In this document: in pieces, positions 6,613 to 14,539 of the stretch
Position numbering within the stretch: position 1 is the stretch's first letter
Layout: the number at the start of each line of letters is the position of its first letter
Assembly (NCBI RefSeq): GCF_030063415.1
Contig: NZ_JASITA010000007.1
Coordinates: forward strand, 178,529-242,528
Length of the DNA: 64,000 bases
Direction of reading: 5' to 3'
Source: Streptomyces sp. H27-C3
GTDB lineage: Bacteria; Actinomycetota; Actinomycetes; Streptomycetales; Streptomycetaceae
The notes under the pieces: model-generated
Seen by the model: the letters and a program-made list of their open reading frames with translations, nothing else
Told to the model about the DNA's origin: nothing
The model's database searches: none
Made by a program: the position numbers and the translations under genes

Positions 6613-8403
6613 CTATCCTGCGGTGTCGTCCGGCTCCAGTGCGAGGGCGGATCCCACCAGACCGATATGGCTGAACGCCTGCGGGAAGTTTCCGAGCTGC
6701 CGTCCGGCCACCGGGTCGTACTCCTCGGCCAGCAGCCCCACGTCGTTGCGCAGGGACAGCAACCGCTCGAAGAGCTCCTGGGACTCCTTCACACGCCCCG
6801 TCAGCCGCAACGCGTCGACCAGCCAGAACGAGCAGACCAGGAACGCCCCTTCACCGCCCGGCAGCCCGTCGACGCTGGTGCCGTCCGCGCTGTAGCGGCG
6901 GATCAGACCGTCGTGGGCGAGCTCGGCACGTACCGCGTCGACCGTCCCGATCACCCGCGGATCGTCCGGCGGCAGAAAGCCGACCCGGGGGATGAGCAGC
7001 GTGGCCGCGTCCAGTTCGGTGGATCCGTACGACTGGGTGAAGGTGTTCCGCTCGGGGTCGTACCCCTTCTCGCACACCTCCCGGTGCACCTCGTCGCGCA
7101 TGGCCCGCCACCGCGCCGCGTCGCCGTGCAGCGTCGGGTGCTCCTCCAGGGTGCGCACGGCCCGGTCGGCCGCGACCCACGTCATCACCTTGGAGTGGAC
7201 GAAATGCCGGCGCGGCCCGCGGACCTCCCACAGGCCCTCGTCCGGTTCACGCCAGGTGGACTCCAGGAAGCCGAGCAGGCTGAGCTGCAGGTTCCAGGCA
7301 TGCGGCTTGGCCGTGAGGCCCGCCGACCTTGCCAGGTAGAGGGAGTCGATGACCTCGCCGTACACATCGAGCTGGAGCTGCTCGACGGCCTCGTTGCCGA
7401 TCCGCACGGGCGAGGAGCCCTCGTAGCCGCTCAGCCACGGCAGTTCGCTCTCGGGCAGTCGGCGCTCGCCGGAGAGCCCGTACATGATCTGGAGGTCGGC
7501 GGGGTCGCCCGCGACGGCCCGCAGCAGCCAGTCTCGCCAGGCCGCGGCCTCGCCGAGATACCCCGCGGCGACGAGCGCGCCGAGGGTGAGGGTGGAGTCG
7601 CGCAGCCAGCAGAAGCGGTAGTCCCAGTTGCGTACGCCGCCGATCTCCTCGGGGAGGGAAGTGGTGGGGGCGGCCACGATGCCGCCGGTCGGGGCGTAGG
7701 TGAGGGCCTTGAGAGTGATGAGCGAGCGCACCACGGCCTCCCGGTACGGGCCGTCGTACTGGCAGCACGCGGCCCACTCCTCCCAGTCCTCGACGCTGTG
7801 TTCCAGGGCGTCGTACGGGTCGATGAACACCGGCTGCGGTTCGTGCGAAGGGTGCCAGGTAAGGACGAACGCCACCTTTTCCCCCTCGGAGACATCGAAG
7901 GACGAGCAGGTACTGAACTGCTGTCCCCAGGTCTTCACCCGCTCCTCGGGCTCAGTGCGCAGCCATACGGCGTCCGGCCCGGCGACGGCCACCCGGTGGC
8001 CGTCGGTGCGACGCATCCACGGCACGATGTTCCCGTAGTCGAAACGCAGCCGGAGCGTGGAGCGCATCGACACCGTGCCGGAGATTCCCTCCACGATCCG
8101 TACGAGGTCGGGGGCCTCGTCGCGCTGGGGCATGAAGTCGGTGACCTTGACAGTGCCGGAGCGGGTCTCCCAGAGCGACTCCAGGATCAGGGTGTTCTCG
8201 CGGTACGCGCGGCGTGTGCAGGTGCCCGCGCCGGCGGGGGCGACGCGCCAGTGGCCGTTCTCCTCGTCGCCGAGCAGCGCGGCGAAACAGGCCGCGGAGT
8301 CGAAGCGGGGCAGGCAGAGCCAGTCGATGGAGCCGTTCCTGCCGACCAGTGCCGCGGTCTGCAGATCTCCGATGAGCGCGTAGTCCTCGATGAGTTGCGT
8401 CAC
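6613..8403 (-). CDS. Glycoside hydrolase family 15 protein (glucoamylase/trehalase type)
   Basis: 596 residues, full length for the bacterial GH15 family. The N-terminal domain (1-about 215, IEDYALIGDLQTAALVGRNGSIDWLCLPRFDS) is the trehalase-like beta-sandwich; the alpha/alpha-barrel domain contains the conserved RNWDYRFCWLRDSTLTLGALVAAGY. Actinobacterial members hydrolyse alpha-glucosides, and mycobacterial relatives are trehalases; the exact substrate is not determined by the sequence alone. No signal peptide, so it acts on cytoplasmic sugar such as trehalose or glycogen-derived glucan. Start is GTG 8403. Confidence 0.93.
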   Translation of the reverse strand: MTQLIEDYALIGDLQTAALVGRNGSIDWLCLPRFDSAACFAALLGDEENGHWRVAPAGAGTCTRRAYRENTLILESLWETRSGTVKVTDFMPQRDEAPDLVRIVEGISGTVSMRSTLRLRFDYGNIVPWMRRTDGHRVAVAGPDAVWLRTEPEERVKTWGQQFSTCSSFDVSEGEKVAFVLTWHPSHEPQPVFIDPYDALEHSVEDWEEWAACCQYDGPYREAVVRSLITLKALTYAPTGGIVAAPTTSLPEEIGGVRNWDYRFCWLRDSTLTLGALVAAGYLGEAAAWRDWLLRAVAGDPADLQIMYGLSGERRLPESELPWLSGYEGSSPVRIGNEAVEQLQLDVYGEVIDSLYLARSAGLTAKPHAWNLQLSLLGFLESTWREPDEGLWEVRGPRRHFVHSKVMTWVAADRAVRTLEEHPTLHGDAARWRAMRDEVHREVCEKGYDPERNTFTQSYGSTELDAATLLIPRVGFLPPDDPRVIGTVDAVRAELAHDGLIRRYSADGTSVDGLPGGEGAFLVCSFWLVDALRLTGRVKESQELFERLLSLRNDVGLLAEEYDPVAGRQLGNFPQAFSHIGLVGSALALEPDDTAG

Positions 8404-8449
8404 GTAGTGCCGTCTTCCCGCGCGGGGCCCGGGTTAAGCGGGGCGGGTG

Positions 8450-9244
8450 TTACGCCGACGCGGTGGCGGGCTCGGCCCGGTCGCCGTCGCCCGTCCGGGC
8501 GGCCTGGGCCCGGTCGCGCAGTTCACGGCGTACCAGGATCACCCATCCGACCGGTACCGCGGCGGTGAAGAGCCACCACTGGACGGCGTACGCCATGTGC
8601 GGGCCGATGGAGTCGGCGTCGGGTGCGGGCACCAGCTCGGGCTTGGGGCCGGGGGCGGGCTCGGTCTGCTCGATGTAGCCACCGAGGACGGGCCTGCCGA
8701 GCGCCTTGGCCTGCTGGGCGCTGTTGACCAGCATGATGTGCCGGGGCGGCAGCCCGCCCAGGTCCTTGATGCCGCTGCCCGCCTCGGTCTCGTCGGCCTT
8801 CAGGCGCCCGGTGACCGTCACTTCGCCCTTGGGGGCGGCCGGAACCTTGGGGTAGGTCTTCTGGTCGGCGCCGAAGGGGACCCAACCGCGATTGACGAGG
8901 ACGGCGTCACCGTCCTTGAGCACCAGGGGGGTCAGGACGTGATAGCCGACCTGGTCGTCGGCGGAGGTCCGGCGGCGTACGACGACCTCGTGCGCGGTGT
9001 CGTACGTACCGGTGGCGGACACCCGGCGCCAGTAATCGGCGCGCGGGACGCTGTGCCCGGGGGAGGTGATCTCGCCGATGGCGAGCGGCTCGGCCTTGAG
9101 GTTGTCCGAGATCAGCTTGTTCTGCGCGACCCGGTGCTCATGGCGGTGCAGCTGCCAGAATCCCAGCTCGATCATCGCGGGGACGAGGAGCAGAACCAGA
9201 AGGGTGAGGATCACCCACTGCCGGGAGAACAGGAAGCGGTACAC
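8450..9244 (-). CDS. SURF1 family cytochrome oxidase biogenesis protein
   Basis: 264 residues, with one membrane helix near the N-terminus (FSRQWVILTLLVLLLVPAMIELGFWQLHRHE, about 7-35) and one near the C-terminus (YAVQWWLFTAAVPVGWVILVRRELRDR). This is the two-helix topology of SURF1, which helps assemble haem-copper oxidase. Family hallmarks are FWQLHRHEHR and the conserved loop VLVNRGWVPFG. Start is GTG 9244. The leader contains a large nested hairpin (9270-9347). Confidence 0.92.
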   Translation of the reverse strand: MYRFLFSRQWVILTLLVLLLVPAMIELGFWQLHRHEHRVAQNKLISDNLKAEPLAIGEITSPGHSVPRADYWRRVSATGTYDTAHEVVVRRRTSADDQVGYHVLTPLVLKDGDAVLVNRGWVPFGADQKTYPKVPAAPKGEVTVTGRLKADETEAGSGIKDLGGLPPRHIMLVNSAQQAKALGRPVLGGYIEQTEPAPGPKPELVPAPDADSIGPHMAYAVQWWLFTAAVPVGWVILVRRELRDRAQAARTGDGDRAEPATASA

Positions 9245-9269
9245 GCCGAAGACGGTACCTGGCGGGGTT

Positions 9270-9347
9270 TGTCCCGCGGTCGGTGGGTCTGGGGAGTGTC
9301 CGGCGGATCTCCGTGGGACACCCCCTGGTCCGGCCGACCGCGGGACA
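9270..9347. repeat. Nested inverted repeats between the Cys-rich gene and SURF1
   Basis: A perfect 14-bp outer stem (9270-9283 with 9334-9347, TGTCCCGCGGTCGG) encloses an inner repeat (GTGTCC at 9297-9302 with GGACAC at 9316-9321, extended by flanking G/C runs). Both neighbouring genes are on the minus strand. It may terminate the upstream Cys-rich transcript or structure the SURF1 leader. Confidence 0.65.
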
Positions 9348-9361
9348 GGGCCCGGGGAGGC

Positions 9362-9595
9362 TCAGACTCGGTCGACGATGCCCACCTTCCCCTCCGCGCG
9401 GGCGCAGTGGGCGCCGCAGAACCAGTGGTTCTCGACCTCCACACCCTGGCCGATGATCCGGCACCGGCAGTGCTCGCAGATGGGCGCCATGCGGTGAATG
9501 GCGCAGGAGAAGCAGTCGAAGACGTGCACCGCGCCCTGCGCGTGCACCTCGAAGGACATGCCGTAGTCGTTTCCGCAGACCTCGCAACGTGCCAT
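9362..9595 (-). CDS. Small cysteine-rich zinc-ribbon/LIM-like protein
   Basis: 77 residues with nine Cys (4, 7, 28, 31, 40, 43, 45, 60, 64) and six His. They are arranged as CxxC...CxxCxxH and CxxC...HWFCxxHC, the layout of two treble-clef or LIM-like metal sites. Related Streptomyces proteins have been called prokaryotic metallothionein or hypothetical; the spacing here looks more like structural zinc binding. It lies directly between the DEDDh exonuclease and SURF1 genes on the same strand. Confidence 0.85.
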   Translation of the reverse strand: MARCEVCGNDYGMSFEVHAQGAVHVFDCFSCAIHRMAPICEHCRCRIIGQGVEVENHWFCGAHCARAEGKVGIVDRV

Positions 9596-9659
9596 GCGCC
9601 TCAGGGTGGGACGCGGGGCGCCGGTGGCGCGAGCCGGTGACGGGCGAGTCGCCCGACAG

Positions 9660-10646
9660 TCACCCGTCTGCCGGGGTCACATCCCTCAGCAGCTGGGTGA
9701 AGGCCGCCTCGTCGACGACGGGTGTGCCGAAAGTCTTGGCCTTGACCGTCTTGGAGGTGGCGGAGTCGGGATCGTTGGTGACGAGCAGGCTGGTGAGCCG
9801 CGACAGGCTCGTCGCGATGTGCAGTCCGGCCCCGACCGCCCGGTCCTCCAGCAGCTCGCGGTCCACGGAGGTGTCCCCGGAGAACGCGACGCGCATGCCC
9901 TGCTTCAGCAGCTTCCCCGGCTCGTACCGCCCGGGGTTCGGATGCGGGCAGGTCGGCCGCTTGCGGGACGGCCGCCAGCTGCCCTGCCCGTACGACGAGG
10001 GCGCGGAGGCCTGATAACCGATCCGGGGCCTCGCCGGTGAGTCCGACCACTCGGTGAGCGGCAGGCATTCGAGCAACGGCAGCCGCACCCCGTCGCGGGC
10101 CGCCGCGTGCAGGCTCGGGCGGAACGCTTCGGCCAGCACCCGCGCGTCGTCGAGGGCGTGATGCGCGCGCTGCTGCACCACACCGAAGTGCGCGGCGAGC
10201 GACTCCAGCTTGTGATTGGGCAGCGGCAGCCGCAGCTCCTTGGAGAGCGCGATGGTGCACAGCCGCTGCGCCACGGGCGCGACCCGCGCCGCCCGTGCGT
10301 ACTCCCGGGAGATCATCGACCAGTCGAACATCGCGTTGTGCGCGACGAGGACCCGGCCGTCGAGCCGCTCCGACAGCTGGCCCGCGATCTCCGGGAAGAG
10401 CGGGGCGCCTTCGAGCACATCGGTGGTCAGCCCGTGGATCCAGACGGGCCCGGGATCGCGCTCGGGGTTGACCAGTGTGTACCAGTGATCCTCGACATTG
10501 CCTCTGGCGTCCAGCCGGTAGACGGCAGCGGAGATGATCCGGTCGTCGCGTGCGAGTCCGGTGGTCTCGACGTCGACGACCGCGTACCCCTGTGGGTAGG
10601 CGGTCGGCCACGGCGCTGCTGTCGTGTGGTCTTCGAGCATGGTCAC
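9660..10646 (-). CDS. DEDDh exonuclease with C-terminal BRCT domain
   Basis: 328 residues. The N-terminal domain is a DnaQ-like 3'-5' exonuclease: DVETTGL (about 25-31, first Asp/Glu), HNAMFDWS, and HHALDDARV carrying the late His and Asp. The C-terminal part (about 230-325: GMRVAFSGDTSVDRELLEDRAVGAGLHIATSLSRLTSLLVTND) is a BRCT fold, as in NAD-dependent DNA ligase. This DEDDh plus BRCT pairing is typical of actinobacteria and suggests proofreading or repair. GTG 10646 overlaps the TetR stop (GTGA); ATG 10640 is an alternative. Confidence 0.93.
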   Translation of the reverse strand: MTMLEDHTTAAPWPTAYPQGYAVVDVETTGLARDDRIISAAVYRLDARGNVEDHWYTLVNPERDPGPVWIHGLTTDVLEGAPLFPEIAGQLSERLDGRVLVAHNAMFDWSMISREYARAARVAPVAQRLCTIALSKELRLPLPNHKLESLAAHFGVVQQRAHHALDDARVLAEAFRPSLHAAARDGVRLPLLECLPLTEWSDSPARPRIGYQASAPSSYGQGSWRPSRKRPTCPHPNPGRYEPGKLLKQGMRVAFSGDTSVDRELLEDRAVGAGLHIATSLSRLTSLLVTNDPDSATSKTVKAKTFGTPVVDEAAFTQLLRDVTPADG

Positions 10647-11296
10647 TGAGGATACGGGCCATCACTGACAGTCTTGTCATCCCGGGTGAGCAGAGCCCCG
10701 ACAAGGGCCCGCACGGAGTTGACGAAGAGTCGTTCGGAGTCGACGGGGCGCGCCAGCGCGCGGGCGAGGGCCGGGTCGTCCTCCGCCGTCGCCGTGTCCC
10801 ACAGCTCCTCCTCGCCGGGGTGCTGGGCCGGGGCGCGTTCACGGTTGCGCTCGACGAGGACGTACCCGACCACCTGGAACTGCACGGCCCGTACGACCTC
10901 GGCGGCCCGCGCGCCGCACACCCCCGCCGCGTGCACCTCGTGGACGAGTGCCTTCTGGGCGGGCAGGAACATCCGCTCGGTGAGGCCGCGTTCGTGGACC
11001 ATCGCGATGAGATGCGGGTGGTCGCGCAGATCGCGGCGCAGGGCGCGCGCGACGGACACGATGCGCTCCTCGGGCGTGCGCCCGCGCGGACGGATCTCGG
11101 CCAGCTCGTCGACGGTGCGCTCGACGAGGGCGTCGAGCAGCGACTGGCGGTTGCCGATGTGCCAGTAGATGGAGGTCACGGCGGTGCCGAGCTCGGCGGC
11201 GAGCTTGCGCATGGTAAGGGCCTGCGGGCCGTGCTGCTTGACGAGGCGCGCGGCGGCTTCCACGACTTCGTCGCGGGTCAGCGTCGGTCTCGTCAT
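10643..11296 (-). CDS. TetR/AcrR family transcriptional regulator
   Basis: 217 residues. The N-terminal TetR DNA-binding domain (about 4-52) reads LTRDEVVEAAARLVKQHGPQALTMRKLAAELGTAVTSIYWHIGNRQSLLDALVE; the C-terminal ligand domain is alpha-helical and family-specific. It is divergent from the acetoacetate-decarboxylase-like gene. The 160-base gap holds a perfect 7-1-7 palindrome, the best candidate operator for both genes. The downstream exonuclease overlaps by four bases and is probably co-transcribed. Confidence 0.93.
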   Translation of the reverse strand: MTRPTLTRDEVVEAAARLVKQHGPQALTMRKLAAELGTAVTSIYWHIGNRQSLLDALVERTVDELAEIRPRGRTPEERIVSVARALRRDLRDHPHLIAMVHERGLTERMFLPAQKALVHEVHAAGVCGARAAEVVRAVQFQVVGYVLVERNRERAPAQHPGEEELWDTATAEDDPALARALARPVDSERLFVNSVRALVGALLTRDDKTVSDGPYPQ

Positions 11297-11348
11297 GGGA
11301 TCCCCAATTCTGCTGCCTGCACGGCTCTTTACCCTTCGGCGACGCCGG

Positions 11349-11363
11349 TGTAACAGTGTTACA
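11349..11363. promoter_or_regulatory. Perfect palindromic operator candidate for the TetR regulator
   Basis: TGTAACAGTGTTACA is a perfect 7-bp inverted repeat around one G. It lies 53 bases upstream of the TetR start and 94 bases upstream of the divergent operon start. Symmetry, length and position fit a TetR-family operator controlling both directions. Confidence 0.75.
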
Positions 11364-11395
11364 GGACTTCAGGGTACGGCGCGATTCAGGCGGGA

Positions 11396-11425
11396 CTGTT
11401 TCAGGCAGCGCTGTTTCAAGCAGTG
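11396..11425. repeat. Two tandem 15-bp repeats in the leader of the decarboxylase-like gene
   Basis: CTGTTTCAGGCAGCG (11396-11410) is followed directly by CTGTTTCAAGCAGTG (11411-11425), with two differences, and then by CTCAGGC. They lie between the TetR palindrome and the ATG at 11457. They could be a second regulator site or a duplicated leader element. Confidence 0.6.
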
Positions 11426-11456
11426 CTCAGGCACGACCGACCAAGGGTGGTACGGC

Positions 11457-12254
11457 ATGGCACGCGTACGGTACGGACCGCGCACCGAAGCCGAGATCGC
11501 GGCGGCGCGCGCAGCGAGTTCCAAGCTCCCCGACATCTGGTCCACCGGTGTGGTGGCGCTCTGGGAGAGCGACCCCGACGCGGTGACGGCCGTACTGCCG
11601 CCGCCGCTCAAGCCCACTTCGCGCCCGCTCGTCCGGGTCAACATCAGCAAGGTCGACCTGCCCGGCTACCCGCTGGGCGCGGGCTCCGTGGCGGTCGCCG
11701 CCGAGCACGGCGGGATCGAGGGCTGGTACCCGCTGGTCATGCCGATGACCCATGAACGGGCGCTGATCGGCGGCCGGGAGGTGTTCGGCGAGCCCAAGAA
11801 GCTGGGCGAGGTGAGCGTCGAGCGCGACGGTCTGGTCGTACGGGCCTCCCTCGCGCGGCACGGCATCGCCTTCGTCGAGGTGCGCGGCGCGGTGGACGGG
11901 GCGCTGCCGCTGCCCGAGCCGGCCGAGAAGGTCGACTTCTACTTCAAGTTCCTCCCCGCGGTGGACGGTCACGGCTTTGACGCCGACCCGGTCCTGGTGC
12001 ACTGCACGCGCAACGAGAAGGTGCGCGGGCTGGAGCGGATCACGGGCGACGTGGTGCTCCGCGAGTCGATGTACGACCCCATCGCCGACCTGCCCGTACG
12101 CCGACTCGTGGGGATCACCATCGGTGAGAAGACGACCGACCAGCGGGGCAGGGTCGTCGAGCGGGTGAGCGCGCAGGCGCTCCTGCCGTACATCCACCAG
12201 CGCTACGACGACCCGCAACAGATCCTCGACGGCCCGCCGGAGGGGAGCTTCTGA
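11457..12254 (+). CDS. Acetoacetate decarboxylase-fold protein
   Basis: 265 residues from ATG 11457; the frame is open further upstream, but that part overlaps the operator region and the TetR gene. The family signature is present: GGREVFGEPKKLGEVSVE, where the Lys pair corresponds to the Schiff-base Lys region of acetoacetate decarboxylase. Upstream are PLVRVNISKVDLPGYPLG and EGWYPLVMPMT. Members decarboxylate beta-keto acids or act as related hydratase/aldolase-like enzymes. It is the first gene of a four-gene plus-strand operon (SDR and two amidohydrolases) facing the TetR gene; its stop overlaps the SDR start (TGATG). Confidence 0.88.
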   Translation: MARVRYGPRTEAEIAAARAASSKLPDIWSTGVVALWESDPDAVTAVLPPPLKPTSRPLVRVNISKVDLPGYPLGAGSVAVAAEHGGIEGWYPLVMPMTHERALIGGREVFGEPKKLGEVSVERDGLVVRASLARHGIAFVEVRGAVDGALPLPEPAEKVDFYFKFLPAVDGHGFDADPVLVHCTRNEKVRGLERITGDVVLRESMYDPIADLPVRRLVGITIGEKTTDQRGRVVERVSAQALLPYIHQRYDDPQQILDGPPEGSF

Positions 12255-13138
12255 TGGAGCTACGGGAGGGGCAGGTCGCGGTGGTGACGGGCGCTGCGAG
12301 CGGCATCGGGCTCGCGATGGCCCGCCGGTTCGCGGACGAGGGACTGAAGGTCGTCCTCGCCGATGTGGAAGAGGGCGCCTTGGAAAAGGCGGCGGCCGAG
12401 TTGCGCGGAAGGGGCGCGCAGGTGCTCGCGCGCGCCGTCGACGTCAGCGAAGGCGCCAGTGTCGTCGCCCTCGCGGACGCGGCGTACGAGGCCTTCGGCG
12501 CGGTGCACGTGCTGTGCAACAACGCGGGCGTCGGGTCGGGCGCGGAGGGCCGCATGTGGGAGCACGAACCCAACGACTGGAAGTGGGCGTTCGCGGTCAA
12601 TGTGTGGGGTGTCTTCCACGGCATCCAGGCGTTCGTACCGCGGATGATCGCGGGCGGTGAGCCCGGCCATGTGGTCAACACCTCGTCGGCGGACGGCGGC
12701 ATCGCGCCACTGCCGACCGCCTCCGTGTACGCCGTCACCAAGGCGGCCGTCGTGACCATGACCGAGTCCCTGTACGCCCATCTCCGGGCGGAGGGCGCGG
12801 AACTGGGCGCCTCGGTGCTCTTCCCGGGACCGCACATGCTGCGCACCGGGCTGTGGGAGTCGCACCGCAACCGGCCGGAGCGGTACGCGAAGGAGCGGCC
12901 CCGCAAAACGCCGTACCGCGGCCTCGGGCAGTGGGAGTCGGCGATGAGGGAGGCCGGGCACGAGATCGAGTTCACCCCGGTCGAGCAGGTCGCCGAGGTC
13001 GTCGTGGACGGGATCGGGGCCGACCGCTTCTGGATGCTGCCGGCGAGCGAGCACAGCGACCGGCAGATCCGTGCCAGGTCGCAGTCGATGCTCGACCGCG
13101 CCAACCCGTCGTACCTGGAGAACTTCATTCTCGACTGA
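12254..13138 (+). CDS. Classical SDR family oxidoreductase
   Basis: 294 residues. Cofactor motif TGAASGIG near residues 12-19, NNAG motif in LCNNAGVGSG, catalytic Ser in NTSSADGG, and YAVTK as the intact YxxxK. Longer than a minimal SDR because of a C-terminal extension (about 220-294). It begins at the ATG overlapping the decarboxylase-like stop and so is translationally coupled. It probably oxidises or reduces a pathway intermediate of the TetR-controlled operon; the substrate is unknown. Confidence 0.92.
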   Translation: MELREGQVAVVTGAASGIGLAMARRFADEGLKVVLADVEEGALEKAAAELRGRGAQVLARAVDVSEGASVVALADAAYEAFGAVHVLCNNAGVGSGAEGRMWEHEPNDWKWAFAVNVWGVFHGIQAFVPRMIAGGEPGHVVNTSSADGGIAPLPTASVYAVTKAAVVTMTESLYAHLRAEGAELGASVLFPGPHMLRTGLWESHRNRPERYAKERPRKTPYRGLGQWESAMREAGHEIEFTPVEQVAEVVVDGIGADRFWMLPASEHSDRQIRARSQSMLDRANPSYLENFILD

Positions 13139-13147
13139 GACCGGTCG

Positions 13148-13209
13148 CGACCGGCGCTGACCCGAGCACGACGGGCACTGACCCGATCACGACCGGCGCT
13201 GACCAACCA
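13148..13209. repeat. Three tandem imperfect 21-bp repeats
   Basis: Units at 13148-13168, 13169-13189 and 13190-13209 share the pattern CGACSGGCRCTGACC followed by a short variable end; a partial fourth unit (CGACCGG) follows. They occupy the 120-base gap between the SDR and the first amidohydrolase gene. Confidence 0.7.
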
Positions 13210-13258
13210 CGACCGGCTCGACTGCTTCGACTCATTTCATCCGACCGAGGTGTGTGTG

Positions 13259-14539
13259 ATGACAGAGCGGGACCCGTACCTGATCATCTCCTCCGACTGC
13301 CACGCCGGACCGCCGACCGAGCAGTACCGGCCCTATCTTGACAGCGCCTTCCACCGGCCCTTCGACGAATTCCTCGGGCAGCGCGACGCCCGCCGCGAGG
13401 AGATGACGCGTCTTGGCGTGCGCAACGAGGCCTTCGCCACCGAGTGGTTCGAGGCCAACGAGGAAGGGCTGCGCGGCGGTTGGGACACCGCGCAGCGGAT
13501 CAAGGAGCTCGACGGCGACGGGGTGGCGGCCGAGGTCGTCTTCCCCGACGCCGATGCCGTCGACAGCCGGACCGCGGCCCCCTTCGGGGTGGGCCTGGGG
13601 CTCTCCGGCGACCAGGACCCCGACCTCGGCATGGCAGGCGCGCAGGCGCACAACCGCTGGCTCGCCGAGCTCGTGGCGGAACACCCCGAACGGCACTGCG
13701 GGGTCGCCCTGCTGCCCATCACGGGCGAGGTGGACCGGGTCGTCGCCGAGGTGCGCCGGGCCAAGGAGTCCGGGCTCGGCGCGCTGATGATCCCCTCGAT
13801 GTGGGTCGACAAGGCGCCGTATCACGACCGGCGTTACGACCCGGTGTGGGCGGCGGCGGCCGAGACGCGGATGCCGATCGTCACGCACTCCGGCGCGGCG
13901 CCGCGCCACGAATACGGCGACCACCTGGGCATCTACGTATCCGAGGTGACGTGGTGGCCCGCACGGCCGCTGTGGTTCCTGCTCTGGTCCGGTGTCTTCG
14001 AGCGCCACCCCGGGCTGAAGTTCGGTGTCGCGGAGTCCGGCTGCTGGTGGCTGCCCAACCAGCTGTGGTTCATGGACCGGCTGTATCTGGGCGCGCACGG
14101 CGGAAAGAAACTGTCGCCGTTCGCGGAGCTGAAGCGGCCGCCGAGCGAGTACCTGGACCGCCAGGTCTTCATCTGCGCCACCAACACCAAGCGGCGCGAG
14201 CTCGCCCAGCGCTACGAGATCGGCGTCGACAACATCCTCTGGGGCAGCGACTTCCCGCATCCCGAGGGCACCTGGCCCGACACGCGCGCGTGGCTGCGGA
14301 AAACCTTCCACGACATCCCGGTCGCCGAGACCCGGCGGATGCTCGGCCTGGCCGCCGCCGATGTCTTCGGCTTCGACACGGCGAAGCTCGCCCCGGTCGC
14401 CGAGCGCGTCGGCCCGACGCCGGACGACCTCGGCCAGAGCGCCGACCAGCCCGCGATCGAGGCCACCTGGGCGAAGTCCCGCGAGGTGGGCAGGCACTGG
14501 CTGACCGAGCATGACTTCCCGCAGCTGGGAGTCATGTGA
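13259..14539 (+). CDS. ACMSD-type amidohydrolase family protein (first of pair)
   Basis: 426 residues from ATG 13259 (GAGG at 13247-13250 gives correct spacing; in-frame GTGs at 13250 and 13256 are alternatives). This is the amidohydrolase-2 subgroup: the N-terminus ends a beta strand in SSDCHAG instead of the usual HxH, THSGAAPRHEYGD supplies the mid-barrel His and WGSDFPHPEGTWP the late Asp. Relatives are metal-dependent hydrolases or decarboxylases related to aminocarboxymuconate semialdehyde decarboxylase. It is translationally coupled to a second member sharing the same pattern. Confidence 0.9.
   Translation: MTERDPYLIISSDCHAGPPTEQYRPYLDSAFHRPFDEFLGQRDARREEMTRLGVRNEAFATEWFEANEEGLRGGWDTAQRIKELDGDGVAAEVVFPDADAVDSRTAAPFGVGLGLSGDQDPDLGMAGAQAHNRWLAELVAEHPERHCGVALLPITGEVDRVVAEVRRAKESGLGALMIPSMWVDKAPYHDRRYDPVWAAAAETRMPIVTHSGAAPRHEYGDHLGIYVSEVTWWPARPLWFLLWSGVFERHPGLKFGVAESGCWWLPNQLWFMDRLYLGAHGGKKLSPFAELKRPPSEYLDRQVFICATNTKRRELAQRYEIGVDNILWGSDFPHPEGTWPDTRAWLRKTFHDIPVAETRRMLGLAAADVFGFDTAKLAPVAERVGPTPDDLGQSADQPAIEATWAKSREVGRHWLTEHDFPQLGVM

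Noticed and set aside
6607..8568. A 653-codon antisense frame opposite the GH15 gene
   Set aside because: No motif, and it covers a full-length GH15 gene on the other strand.
13148..13209. CRISPR array
   Set aside because: The repeats are contiguous and imperfect, without spacers, and no cas gene is present.
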